From NCBI GenBank assembly GCA_022712835.1, contig JAFLJU010000347.1:1-15944 (forward strand): 15,944 nt of DNA. The letters run 5' to 3'. The number at the start of each line of letters is the position of its first letter. The stretch's first letter is position 1. The notes under the pieces are model-generated. The model made no database searches, was not told the origin of the DNA, and worked only from the letters and a program-made list of their open reading frames with translations. Shown one piece after another: positions 1 to 7,015 of this stretch. Made by a program: the position numbers and the translations under genes. The DNA comes from Desulfobacteraceae bacterium (GTDB lineage Bacteria; Desulfobacterota; Desulfobacteria; Desulfobacterales; Desulfobacteraceae).

Positions 1-517
1 CGGACACAAGAAGGGAGCCGTCCATGGAGTCAAAATAATCGGTCTGGATATTTTTTATGAATATCTCAAGGGTGTCCTGGCTGTCGGGGAAAATTTCAAA
101 CAGTTGTTGAATCTGTTCTTTGGGAAACTTAAAATCAAAGGACTGGATTTTTGTTTTTTTGGAGGGGAGATATCCTATGTGAGGGGTTTCAATAAAAATT
201 TTTGAGGCGGCTAATTTCCCTTTTAAAAGGGCGTACAGGTTGATATCAATATTAACCGCTCCTATATCCAGTTTAAATATCTGGTTAAAGGAAATTGCGA
301 CCTTCTTGATGCGGATGCCGGGTTGGGGGAAAAAAATGAAATCGATTCTGTCAGGATCAATTTTTGCCCCGATTCTTTGTTCGAGAAAGGAAGAGACCTT
401 ATATTTTACTTGGGAATAATTAACAATTCGCTCAAGGATATAGGGGAATATCAACACCATTAAAACGATCATTACCGTTGAATAAAGTGCGGCTCTTTTA
501 ATGGTTTGTTTGGACAC
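1..517 (-). CDS. AsmA-like envelope protein, N-terminal part only
   Basis: This reading frame runs off the left edge, so only about 172 N-terminal residues are present. It starts at GTG (517-515): a lysine/arginine-containing N-terminus (residues 1-9) is followed by one hydrophobic segment (about 10-27, ending LIFPYILERI), the usual inner-membrane anchor. Then comes a beta-rich stretch in which a segment like IDPDRIDFIFFPQPGIRIKKV leads into NIDINLYALLKGKL. That pattern of an anchor plus a short repeat-like beta unit naming a lower-level 'K' segment is typical of AsmA/DUF748-type proteins, which bridge the periplasm and affect outer-membrane lipid or protein homeostasis. A weak ribosome site (TAAGAG, 7 nt upstream) supports GTG; an in-frame ATG at codon 16 would cut into the anchor. 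It lies just after a terminator that follows ppiC. The family call is inference from the N-terminus only. Confidence 0.6.
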   Translation of the reverse strand, partial: MSKQTIKRAALYSTVMIVLMVLIFPYILERIVNYSQVKYKVSSFLEQRIGAKIDPDRIDFIFFPQPGIRIKKVAISFNQIFKLDIGAVNIDINLYALLKGKLAASKIFIETPHIGYLPSKKTKIQSFDFKFPKEQIQQLFEIFPDSQDTLEIFIKNIQTDYFDSMDGSLLVS

Positions 518-544
518 CTTTAGGCTCTTATCAACTTAAATATA

Positions 545-579
545 ATAAAACCCGCCGGTAAAAAAAAATTTACCGGCGG
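545..579 (-). terminator. Intrinsic terminator after ppiC
   Basis: A perfect 11-bp inverted repeat (CCGCCGGTAAA at 552-562 against 569-579, loop of six A) is followed on the minus strand by GTTTTATTATATT. The GC-rich base of the stem and the T-rich tail fit a Rho-independent terminator acting on ppiC, which ends 18 nt upstream. On the plus strand the stem is not followed by T, so it looks one-directional. It sits only about 30 nt ahead of the asmA-like start. Confidence 0.85.
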
Positions 580-596
580 AGAGGAGTGAGGACTAA

Positions 597-878
597 TTAT
601 TCAGTACGATTGGTAATTTCAACAATGTGAAATCCAAAATTGGTTTTCACAGGGCCATGGGGAATGCCGACGGCTTCATTGAATACAACGGTATCAAATT
701 CTGGAACCATCTGGCCTGGCCCGAACTCCCCGAGATCTCCTCCCTTATTTCCTGAAGGGCATTTTGAATGCTGTTTAGCAAGTTCCGAAAAATCTTCACC
801 GTTGGTGATTTTTTCGATCAACTCTTTGCACAACTCTTCGGTTTCAACCAATATATGTCTTGCACTTGCTTTTGCCAT
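597..878 (-). CDS. ppiC: Single-domain parvulin peptidyl-prolyl isomerase
   Basis: A 93-residue rotamase, the same length as Escherichia coli PpiC, which catalyses cis-trans isomerisation of X-Pro bonds. The whole protein is one parvulin domain: ARHILV near the N-terminus (residues 6-11) carries the first active-site His, CPSGNKGGDLGEF (about 40-52) is the hallmark loop, GQMVPEFD (about 55-62) lines the proline pocket, and NFGFHIVEI (about 80-88) carries the last active-site His. There is no signal peptide, so it should be cytoplasmic. ATG is supported by AGGAG 7 nt upstream. It is the last gene before a strong terminator and follows prc by 104 nt, giving a foldase next to a periplasmic protease. 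Family assignment is secure; substrates cannot be inferred. Confidence 0.93.
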   Translation of the reverse strand: MAKASARHILVETEELCKELIEKITNGEDFSELAKQHSKCPSGNKGGDLGEFGPGQMVPEFDTVVFNEAVGIPHGPVKTNFGFHIVEITNRTE

Positions 879-982
879 AATGAATCTCCTGTTTGCTATA
901 ATTTATTGTCTTTTTATCAGCTCTATTGAACCCATAAGTGGTGTTGTTAATATAATGATCCGTTAATTTTTACCAGGTTTTT

Positions 983-3052
983 TTATTGCCAGCGATATCC
1001 AAGCTTTCTTGTCATCGTGATAAAGTCTGCCATCACATACTGGGTTTGTTCCATCATAATTTCCTTAGAATCCTTTAACTTTATTCCTTCGCCATCCAAA
1101 GATTCAAGGGGCTTTTTTCCAAGGGCCACCCGGTATTCATTTTCATTTTCTAACTCCTGACGGGTATATAGATCAACCCGCTCTCTTCGTTTGGCAAGGT
1201 TTAAAGACAGGGTTTCCTGTGCATTAACGTGGTTGGTCAGGTCAATTCGTTTTTTTAGATATATCATGCCCGGATCATGGAGAGACCGTTTTTGGTATTT
1301 TTGAGAAAGTGCTGCATACAAAGGAGACAGAGATTGATATTCATTATAATCGGTTTTTAATATGGTATCCCATAGCAGGGCACCATCTAGGGAACTTTCA
1401 CCGGTATCCTTGATTTTGTAGAGGGGGGGATACTTTAAGTCAGGAACAACCCCCAGGTGCTGGGTACTTTCTCCTGATACCCGGTAAAATTTTGCACTGG
1501 TGAGTTTTAATTTCCCCTTACCAAGGGGTTTGAGTTCCTGGACAGTGCCTTTGCCAAAGCTTTGTGTCCCCACGATGATTCCTCTGTTATAGTCTTTGAT
1601 GGCACCTGCAAAAATTTCAGATGCCGAGGCACTCATCCGGTTGATTAAAACAACCAGGGGGCCGGTATATTCGATGGACGGGTCTTCATCATAGAGGCGG
1701 GTAATTCTACGTTTGGTCTTAATTTGGACCGTGGGGCCGGATTTTAAAAACAGCCCGGTCAGATCATTTGATTCCTTTAAAGAGCCACCCCCATTGTCCC
1801 GAAGATCCACAATAACACCATCTACCTTTTCCTTTTTGAGTTCAAACAAAATCTTTTGAACATCTTTTGTGGTGCTCTTATAGTCTTTTTCCCTCCGGTT
1901 ATAGGCGGCGAAATCTATATAAAAATTGGGAATTTCAATAATGCCGATTTTAAATGTCTTATTGTTCTCGGTGATGGTGACGATCTTTTTTTGAGCAGAC
2001 TGCTCTTCCAGTTTCACCTTGTCTCGTTTAATACTGATGGTGGTGGTGGAATTGGTCTTTTTGGCTGGGATAATCTTCAACCGAACATAGGAGTTCTTAG
2101 GTCCACGGATAAGCTTGACCACATCATCAATGCGTTCACCGATGGTATCTATGATTTCCCCCTGCTTTCCCTGGCCCACACCAATTATCTTATCGCCTGG
2201 CATGAGCAGGTGTGATTTGTCGGCCGGTCCCTTTGGGATCAGGCGGACCACCTTGGTATATTCGTATTCAGTTTGAAGGACCGCGCCAATGCCCTCCAAA
2301 GAAAGGCTCATGTGAATGTCAAAATCTTCCGATACCCGTGGTGCAAAATATTGGGTGTGGGGGTCAAAACTAGTGGTAACACTGTTCATAAATATTTGAA
2401 AAACATCATCGGTATTGGTCTGGCCTAACCTTTTTAACCGGTTGGTATAAATTTTTTCAAGGGACTGGGTAATTTCATCATTTTTCTGGTCATCCAGCAT
2501 CAGCGTAATGATATGATTTTTTAATTCATTTTTCCACAAGGCAAACAGGTCGTCAGGGGTTTTTTGAAGAGGCCGTGTTTCATTATCTATAAGGATCACC
2601 TCATCGGTGTCAAAAACCATATCTTTTTCCCAGGTTTTGATGAGATTCAGGATGTATTCAAGCCGCAGGGCTGATCTTGACAGGTAAAGATTAAAGATCT
2701 CATAGGCCGGAATGAGATTTCCGTATTTAAGATATCTGTCAAATCTGTATTTATGGAGCTCAATGATTTCCAGATCTTCCTGGGTGAAAAGTTGCCGGCC
2801 AGGGTCCAGGCGTTTAAGATACCGGTCAAAAATATTGCCAGAGATGACCTTGTCCAGTTTTTTTCCTAGATAGTGATATTGTTCAAGGGTGGAAATGATT
2901 TTAATGCATTGCTTGGAATGGTTTTCCTGGGGCATTATCGGGATTATTTTTGCAAAAGAGCTCCCGCTGTGTCCAAAGGGTACCAGTAAAAAACTAAAGA
3001 TAAACAGGTAAATAAAAAAAGCAATTTGACAAGATTGTTTAGATGATTTCAT
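983..3052 (-). CDS. prc: Periplasmic tail-specific (C-terminal processing) protease, S41 family
   Basis: A 689-residue Prc/Tsp protease, close to the usual E. coli length, which degrades periplasmic proteins from unstructured C-termini and often trims peptidoglycan enzymes or lipoproteins. Residues 1-34 form a signal peptide (KSSK, a long hydrophobic core, SSFA before the likely cut). A Tsp N-terminal helical domain follows (about 45-230), then a PDZ domain beginning at LEGIGAVL with MPGDKIIGVG. The S41 core contains DLRDNGGGSL and the nucleophile segment MSASASEIFAG with Ser476, 25 residues before the general base Lys501 in SFGKGTVQ, the same spacing as in E. coli Prc. The C-terminal helical region ends KLGYRWQ. 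The ATG at 3052 overlaps rbgA by 14 nt. A TTG at 3082 would add ten charged residues in front of the signal peptide and is less likely. Neither start has a well-placed ribosome site, so coupling to rbgA translation is probable. Confidence 0.93.
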   Translation of the reverse strand: MKSSKQSCQIAFFIYLFIFSFLLVPFGHSGSSFAKIIPIMPQENHSKQCIKIISTLEQYHYLGKKLDKVISGNIFDRYLKRLDPGRQLFTQEDLEIIELHKYRFDRYLKYGNLIPAYEIFNLYLSRSALRLEYILNLIKTWEKDMVFDTDEVILIDNETRPLQKTPDDLFALWKNELKNHIITLMLDDQKNDEITQSLEKIYTNRLKRLGQTNTDDVFQIFMNSVTTSFDPHTQYFAPRVSEDFDIHMSLSLEGIGAVLQTEYEYTKVVRLIPKGPADKSHLLMPGDKIIGVGQGKQGEIIDTIGERIDDVVKLIRGPKNSYVRLKIIPAKKTNSTTTISIKRDKVKLEEQSAQKKIVTITENNKTFKIGIIEIPNFYIDFAAYNRREKDYKSTTKDVQKILFELKKEKVDGVIVDLRDNGGGSLKESNDLTGLFLKSGPTVQIKTKRRITRLYDEDPSIEYTGPLVVLINRMSASASEIFAGAIKDYNRGIIVGTQSFGKGTVQELKPLGKGKLKLTSAKFYRVSGESTQHLGVVPDLKYPPLYKIKDTGESSLDGALLWDTILKTDYNEYQSLSPLYAALSQKYQKRSLHDPGMIYLKKRIDLTNHVNAQETLSLNLAKRRERVDLYTRQELENENEYRVALGKKPLESLDGEGIKLKDSKEIMMEQTQYVMADFITMTRKLGYRWQ

Positions 3053-3890
3053 TTTCTGATTCAATATCCTTTGGCGTTTCAAAACTAATTTTACCGATTT
3101 TCCCGGAACGTAGATCCCGTATCAATATTTCAGCCGCTTTTTTATAGTTGATATTTCCCCCTTTTATTAAGCAGCCCCTGGCCGTACCAATCTTTTCAAT
3201 GAGTTCTGATTCGTCCTGGGGGATCTCCTTAAGAAAGGTATATCTTTCAAGAAGCATTTGAGGATACTTTTTGAGCAAAAGGCCTGCAGTAAATAAACCG
3301 ATCTCGTGGTAATCCAGAGCCGTATCGGAAATAGCACCGGAAGCGGCAAGGGCAAGGGCCCGTTCTTTTGGTTCAATGACCGGCCAGAGAATTCCCGGGG
3401 TATCATAGAGATCAATATTATTTTTTAGGCTGGTACGCTGTTGCTGCCGGGTTATGGCCGGAACATTTCCTGTTTTTGCAACTTTCTTTCCGACCAGGGT
3501 ATTGAGAATGGTTGATTTCCCGGTATTGGGAATCCCCACAACAATCACTTTTACTTTTCTGGCACGATTGCGTGTGATACGGGAAATACAAGAATGCAAT
3601 GCTTTTTCAACCTGGGTTTGTTGACTTGCGCAGATTGAAATCGCCGGCACATTGCGCTGATGTTCAAAATAGGAAAGCCACATATCAGTAATTACCGGAT
3701 CTGCAAGGTCGCTCTTGTTTAGTACCTTAATCCTTATTTTATCTTTGCACAATTGAGTTAAAATAGGGTTTTCACTGGCAATGGGAAGTCTTGCATCCAA
3801 AACTTCTAATATCGCATCCACCTTGGAAATGGAATTTTTCAGCAGTCTTTTTGTTTCCAGCATATGGCCGGGATACCATTGAATATTCAT
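3039..3890 (-). CDS. rbgA: Ribosome biogenesis GTPase RbgA/YlqF, circularly permuted
   Basis: A 283-residue GTPase with the permuted motif order that defines the YlqF/YawG group: G4 NKSD (residues 58-61) comes first, then G5-like ISICAS (84-89), G1 GIPNTGKS (119-126), G2 Thr147 in PAITRQQQ, and G3 DTPG (163-166). The N-terminus IQWYPGHM (3-10) is the family signature. In Bacillus subtilis, RbgA acts in late assembly of the 50S subunit; the same role is inferred here. Its ATG overlaps the stop of the upstream 81-aa gene in the sequence TAATG, and its 3' end overlaps the prc start, so all three appear translationally coupled. The C-terminal helical domain (about 200-283) is present and the length is normal. 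Confidence 0.93.
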   Translation of the reverse strand: MNIQWYPGHMLETKRLLKNSISKVDAILEVLDARLPIASENPILTQLCKDKIRIKVLNKSDLADPVITDMWLSYFEHQRNVPAISICASQQTQVEKALHSCISRITRNRARKVKVIVVGIPNTGKSTILNTLVGKKVAKTGNVPAITRQQQRTSLKNNIDLYDTPGILWPVIEPKERALALAASGAISDTALDYHEIGLFTAGLLLKKYPQMLLERYTFLKEIPQDESELIEKIGTARGCLIKGGNINYKKAAEILIRDLRSGKIGKISFETPKDIESENEII

Positions 3891-4135
3891 TATTCTATTC
3901 TTTTTATCTCTTTTAATTGGTTGATTTGCTTCTGAAGCCGCTGGATCTTATCCACATCTGTTTCTTTTTGAAGAAAATAAAGGTAAGAAAAAATCAGGGC
4001 AATGATGCTACTCCCTATAAATCCTGCAACCATAATGCAAATGAGGGTCTCAAATAGTGGCATTTGATTGATGTGCCCAATGGCCCATCCAGCAACAAGA
4101 CTGAGGATGAAAATAGCACCAAAAATGATATACAT
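3890..4135 (-). CDS. Small two-helix membrane protein with C-terminal coiled coil
   Basis: An 81-residue protein I do not recognise. It has two hydrophobic stretches (about residues 2-21 and 29-55) separated by a short polar loop, GHINQMPLFE, then a charged amphipathic tail (VDKIQRLQKQINQLKEIKRIE region, 61-81) that looks like a short coiled coil. It is probably an inner-membrane protein. It lies 53 nt after the suhB-like gene, and its TAA overlaps the rbgA ATG by 1 nt (TAATG), which supports it being truly translated and coupled to rbgA. The ribosome site is weak (GAGAAACGG). Small YlqF-adjacent membrane proteins could act as assembly or anchoring factors, but nothing in the sequence shows this. 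Confidence 0.7.
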   Translation of the reverse strand: MYIIFGAIFILSLVAGWAIGHINQMPLFETLICIMVAGFIGSSIIALIFSYLYFLQKETDVDKIQRLQKQINQLKEIKRIE

Positions 4136-4188
4136 ATTTATTTTACCGTTTCTCTAAGGGGACTTAAGCCCATCTATCCTAGGTTTTT

Positions 4189-4950
4189 TTATTCAAGCAA
4201 TTTAATCAACAAGGGATGTAACGATGAATTGGCCGCCACGATCCCTTTTTCAGGAAATTCCTTACCTCCGGTAAAGTCGGAAAGGTTTCCCCCTGCCTCT
4301 TTAACAATCAATGCACCGGCTGCAATGTCATAAATATTTAATTGCATCTCCCAGAACCCATCCAGTTTCCCACAGGCTACATAACAAAGATCAATGGCAG
4401 CTGAACCATATCTTCTGATATCTCTGAGCTTCGGGACTATTTTGTTGAAATGAACAAGGTTATTTTCTTTAAGTCCGGCTCGAAGGCAGGCAAAACCGGT
4501 TGCCATCACGGCCTCAATGAGATTTTTGGTGTTGGAGACATTTATGGGCATATCATTTAAATAAGCCCCCTTGCCCAGTTCTCCCATAAACAATTGATTT
4601 AGCGCCGGGGCATAAACCGCGCCTAAAATGATTTCGCCATCTTTTTGAAGGGCAATGCTGACCGAATAAAAAGGTTGACCATGGAAAAATGAGGTGGTCC
4701 CGTCTATGGGGTCAATTATCCATAAAAACCGGCTTTTGTTGCCGGATCTGCCGGTTTCTTCACCCAGAACATCATGTTCCGGGTACCGGGTTTTTATCTC
4801 GTGAATCAGAAAGGATTCCACTTGTTTATCAATGATGGTAACAAGATCTTTGGGATTCTTAAATGCAACATCATCGGATTTTAAATTATTTTGTTCTTTT
4901 CTACAGATGTCACCTGCACAGGTGATCAAGTTCTTTAAAAAGGATATCAA
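4189..4950 (-). CDS. suhB: Inositol monophosphatase family phosphatase (SuhB-like)
   Basis: A 253-residue Mg-dependent, Li-sensitive-type phosphatase of the IMPase/SuhB family, about the usual length. Metal-binding motifs are intact: GEE at 63-65, WIIDPIDGTTSF at 77-88 (Asp80, Asp83), and IYDIAAG at 206-212 (Asp208), followed by EAGG. It likely hydrolyses inositol-1-phosphate or a related sugar phosphate. E. coli SuhB also works in rRNA antitermination and ribosome maturation, which would fit the neighbouring rbgA, but that role is inference. No ATG is available: the frame is open back to a TAG and the best start is TTG (4950-4948), whose last two bases belong to the stop of a seven-codon leader ORF. 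No good ribosome site precedes the TTG. A TTG at codon 8 is an alternative but would trim the first helix. Confidence 0.88.
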   Translation of the reverse strand: MISFLKNLITCAGDICRKEQNNLKSDDVAFKNPKDLVTIIDKQVESFLIHEIKTRYPEHDVLGEETGRSGNKSRFLWIIDPIDGTTSFFHGQPFYSVSIALQKDGEIILGAVYAPALNQLFMGELGKGAYLNDMPINVSNTKNLIEAVMATGFACLRAGLKENNLVHFNKIVPKLRDIRRYGSAAIDLCYVACGKLDGFWEMQLNIYDIAAGALIVKEAGGNLSDFTGGKEFPEKGIVAANSSLHPLLIKLLE

Positions 4951-4967
4951 GTCAACACCACGTTCAT
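4947..4967 (-). other. Seven-codon leader ORF overlapping the suhB start
   Basis: On the minus strand ATG-AAC-GTG-GTG-TTG-ACT-TGA (MNVVLT) ends in TGA, whose first two bases are also the last two of the TTG start of the suhB-like gene (TTGA). AGGA lies 14 nt before its ATG, which is far. Such an overlap could deliver ribosomes to the rare TTG start by termination-reinitiation. The arrangement is seen directly; translation of the mini-ORF is inference. Confidence 0.3.
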
Positions 4968-4989
4968 TATTATTATAATTATCCTAAAG

Positions 4990-5017
4990 ATTATGGCACA
5001 TCAGAAATCATTTGGAA
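4990..5017 (-). promoter_or_regulatory. Candidate extended -10 promoter for the suhB-rbgA-prc-ppiC cluster
   Basis: On the minus strand, TGC-CATAAT (the -10 at 4995-4990) has a TGn extension and matches the sigma70 -10 at five of six positions. TTCCAA at 5017-5012 is a weak -35 with 16-nt spacing. It would start transcription near 4983, about 33 nt before the TTG of suhB. The -10 is good and the -35 poor; no experiment supports it. Confidence 0.4.
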
Positions 5018-5051
5018 AGACAAAGCTTTTTAATGCAAGAAGATAAAAATG

Positions 5052-5507
5052 TTAGAAAATATTTAAAAACATTGGGTTGTCTAATTCTGTCAACAACAGT
5101 CTTTTTTTGATTGGATCTGTTTCTTTGTCATTTTCCAAAGCAGATTCCGCTGACATGCGGTTGGCAATCTCCTGGGCAATCATTTTCTCAATGGCGGCCC
5201 GCTGTTCCGGAGGCATTTTCGACAGATCTTCTTCGGAAAGGCCCATCTCTTCTAAAATCTTTTCCCGCAGTTCTTTCATCTTTTCTTCCTGGAGTTTTTT
5301 GAAGAACCCTGTAAATCCATCTTTTTTTAGGGTTTTTACACCATCTGCCAGGGGGTCTGATTGATTGTCAAAGGCTTGTGTTGATGCTGCCTCCATTTGC
5401 CCTGAAAGCTCTGCGGCAAAGAGGCCGCATAATTCCTGTGATTGAGCATCAAATGGCACTTGCCTAAGTTTGATCCCGTCAATGGGTAATTTGATTTCAA
5501 TCGTCAT
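5052..5507 (-). CDS. Hypothetical 151-aa helical protein
   Basis: I do not recognise this protein. It has no signal peptide or membrane segment, so it is probably cytoplasmic. Residues 1-17 look like a short beta strand pair (TIEIKLPIDGIKLRQV). A low-complexity Ala/Gln/Asp linker follows, with FTGFFKKLQEEKMKELREKI starting an amphipathic helix around 64-85, then EEMGLSEEDLSKMPPEQRAAI (about 86-106) and an acidic, Ala-rich helix. The end is LLLTELDNPMFLNIF. The LSEEDLSKMPPEQRAAIEKMI type of segment is common in helical adaptor-like proteins but is not diagnostic. The start is certain: GGAGG lies 8 nt before ATG, among the strongest ribosome sites in the window. It precedes the suhB-like gene on the same strand by 101 nt, probably as a separate transcription unit. 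Confidence 0.75.
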   Translation of the reverse strand: MTIEIKLPIDGIKLRQVPFDAQSQELCGLFAAELSGQMEAASTQAFDNQSDPLADGVKTLKKDGFTGFFKKLQEEKMKELREKILEEMGLSEEDLSKMPPEQRAAIEKMIAQEIANRMSAESALENDKETDPIKKRLLLTELDNPMFLNIF

Positions 5508-5562
5508 ATATGTGTCCTCCCCAATCGTAAATCGTTGTTTAGTTTTCTATCTTTATAAAAAA

Positions 5563-5658
5563 TTAAGCAATAATTGCACCGTCGTTTTTAAGAAAGGCTA
5601 TGCGCTCTTTTTTAAATGATTTGGGAAAAACCCCGTTTTTATTCAGGATCTGTATCAT
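5563..5658 (-). CDS. Possible 31-aa small protein or gene remnant
   Basis: An ATG-to-TAA frame encodes a basic 31-residue peptide (MIQILNKNGVFPKSFKK, then ERIAFLKNDGAIIA). There is no convincing ribosome site before the ATG (GAAGACC is the nearest purine run). The pattern 'ILNKNG...P......R...L...GA...A' loosely resembles the extreme N-terminus of RRXRR/HNH-type endonucleases (VLDKNKxPL...ARKLLxxGKA), so it could be a decayed fragment. That resemblance is by memory and weak. Length and lack of a ribosome site make it an uncertain gene. Confidence 0.2.
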   Translation of the reverse strand: MIQILNKNGVFPKSFKKERIAFLKNDGAIIA

Positions 5659-5744
5659 GGTAGGTCTTCAGATTATTTTATAGAAGCATTTATTGAGGCA
5701 GATAATGGTTTTTTGTTTAAAATTTGAATTTTCAGATAGAATTC

Positions 5745-5766
5745 GATAGGCAAAGGATAGGCAAAT
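5745..5766. repeat. 11-bp tandem direct repeat upstream of the lytic transglycosylase gene
   Basis: GATAGGCAAAG (5745-5755) is followed at once by GATAGGCAAAT (5756-5766), ten of eleven bases identical. The period equals about one DNA helical turn, as seen for adjacent half-sites of a regulator. It lies about 75 nt upstream of the proposed -35. No known operator was recognised. Confidence 0.6.
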
Positions 5767-5841
5767 TTTTCCCTTTGTATCCTTGGCAAAACAACCCGAT
5801 TTTGGCCAATGGTGGATTTGAGGTGCCCAGTTTCATTGACT

Positions 5842-5870
5842 TTGACGGGTATCTTTGCCAATATTCTATA
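5842..5870 (+). promoter_or_regulatory. Sigma70-like promoter of the lytic transglycosylase gene
   Basis: TTGACG (5842-5847) and TCTATA (5865-5870) are separated by 17 nt. An overlapping TTGACT at 5836 is a second possible -35. Transcription would start near 5877 and give a leader of about 25 nt containing AGGA 6 nt before the ATG at 5902. The -35 is strong and the -10 moderate. Confidence 0.5.
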
Positions 5871-5901
5871 TTTTCCAATCATTTAAAAATCAGGATCCCC
5901 T

Positions 5902-7002
5902 ATGATTAGGCTCTCTCAAATTATTTTTATATCAGTTTGTTTGCTGTTTGTTTTTATACTTCCTGGAATTTGTAAAGAGAAGGCAGATCCCTTTCAAGCC
6001 AATAATGTTCCTTCTTTAATAGACGCTGTTCGATTTTCAGGAGAGATGGAATTTTGCGGTATTAAAATTGCCCTTGGGGATGCCGAAATCAGACAGCGTC
6101 TTGAAAAAGAGCTGCTTTTAGCCGTCCATAACAGACCCCAGGTTATCTTGTGGATGAAACGGTCTACCCAATATTTTCCCCATATTGAGAGAATTTTAAA
6201 ACAGGAAAACATGCCCCTGGACTTAAGGTATGTTCCTATGGTCGAAAGTGCCTTGTTGCCCAACAGTAATTCTTCAAAGGGAGCCGTGGGGTATTGGCAA
6301 TTTTTGAAAAGCACGGGCAAGCGGTATGGATTAAGAATAGATGACGCTGTTGATGAACGAAGGAATATTTTCAAATCTACCCTGGCTGCCTGTTATTATC
6401 TTAAAAAATTAAATGCTGAATTTAACTCATATCTTTTGGCCCTTTCTGCCTATAATATGGGAGAATTCGGGTTGAATACAGAAATTGTAGCCCAGGAGAA
6501 TAAAGATTTTTTTTCCCTTTACCTTCCTTTGGAGACCCAGCGGTATGTATTCAAAATAATGGCCGTCAAAATGATACTGGAAGATCCCGAACGATATGGA
6601 TTTTTTTTGAAACCAAGTGATTTCTATCCGGAGTTTCGTTTTTCAAAGATAATTTTGAATTTAAATACCAAAATCCCCATTGTATTGGTTGCAAAGGCCG
6701 CTAATGCACACTTCAAAACTATCAAAGATATGAATCCGGAAATCAGAGGCTATTATCTTGATCCAGGGAAAATCACCCTATTGATTCCAGAGGGAAAAGA
6801 ACGAGGGTTTAAGGAAAGGTTTTTAAATTTGTATGCACAAAGTTCTAAAAACTACAAAACCAAAATACATGTGGTCAAACCAGGAGAAAGTCTTACCCGT
6901 ATTGCTGAACAATACGACATGTCATTGGCTTCCTTGTTGCGGTTAAACAAGTTTCACTTCAAAAAGCTGATCCATCCTGGTGACAGATTGCTGGTTTATT
7001 GA
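5902..7002 (+). CDS. mltD: MltD-type membrane-bound lytic transglycosylase with LysM domain
   Basis: A 366-residue murein lytic transglycosylase that cleaves the MurNAc-GlcNAc bond with 1,6-anhydro ring formation. Residues 1-24 are a signal sequence (RLSQ, then a hydrophobic core, ending LPGIC). Cys24 is preceded by Ile rather than the small residue of a lipobox, so lipidation as in E. coli MltD is doubtful. The SLT domain (about 95-220) has the catalytic Glu115 in VPMVESAL, GAVGYWQF (usually GAAGLWQF) and the AYNMGE motif (Tyr184-Glu188, usually AYNxGE). A degenerate LysM-like stretch spans about 270-312, and a clear C-terminal LysM (322-366: IHVVKPGESL to HPGDRLLVY) should bind peptidoglycan. 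E. coli MltD is longer and has two clear LysM repeats. AGGA 6 nt upstream fixes the start. It converges with the Cys-rich gene, leaving only 13 nt between stop codons. Confidence 0.88.
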   Translation: MIRLSQIIFISVCLLFVFILPGICKEKADPFQANNVPSLIDAVRFSGEMEFCGIKIALGDAEIRQRLEKELLLAVHNRPQVILWMKRSTQYFPHIERILKQENMPLDLRYVPMVESALLPNSNSSKGAVGYWQFLKSTGKRYGLRIDDAVDERRNIFKSTLAACYYLKKLNAEFNSYLLALSAYNMGEFGLNTEIVAQENKDFFSLYLPLETQRYVFKIMAVKMILEDPERYGFFLKPSDFYPEFRFSKIILNLNTKIPIVLVAKAANAHFKTIKDMNPEIRGYYLDPGKITLLIPEGKERGFKERFLNLYAQSSKNYKTKIHVVKPGESLTRIAEQYDMSLASLLRLNKFHFKKLIHPGDRLLVY

Positions 7003-7015
7003 TGATTTAATCTTT

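Larger units (their letters stand above)
5508..5901. other. Intergenic region between the 151-aa gene and the lytic transglycosylase gene
   Basis: About 390 nt without a convincing long gene, between divergently transcribed genes. It contains a possible 31-codon minus-strand ORF (5563-5658), an 11-bp tandem repeat (5745-5766) and a sigma70-like promoter for the plus-strand gene (5842-5870). Open frames on both strands around 5673-5909 have poor starts and overlap each other, and I treat them as chance. A short GGG-AAAAA-CCC hairpin followed by GTTTTTATT at about 5622-5643 is too short to call a terminator. Confidence 0.5.

Noticed and set aside
218..231. 14-bp palindrome CCCTTTTAAAAGGG in the asmA-like gene
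   Set aside because: Low-complexity A/T core within Leu-Leu-Lys codons; no positional reason for function.
1856..2215. 119-codon plus-strand frame within prc
   Set aside because: Antisense shadow of a confidently identified protease domain, with no ribosome site or family resemblance.
5673..5882. 69-codon minus-strand frame upstream of the lytic transglycosylase gene
   Set aside because: No ribosome site before its ATG, no recognisable domain, and it overlaps the promoter and tandem repeat of the plus-strand gene.
5724..5909. 61-codon plus-strand frame beginning at TTG and overlapping the transglycosylase start
   Set aside because: Poor start without a ribosome site, and it runs through the proposed promoter; it looks like chance in an AT-rich gap.
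5902..5973. Lipoprotein signal on the MltD-type enzyme
   Set aside because: The residue before Cys24 is Ile instead of Gly, Ala or Ser, so the lipobox is not acceptable; an ordinary signal peptide is the safer call.
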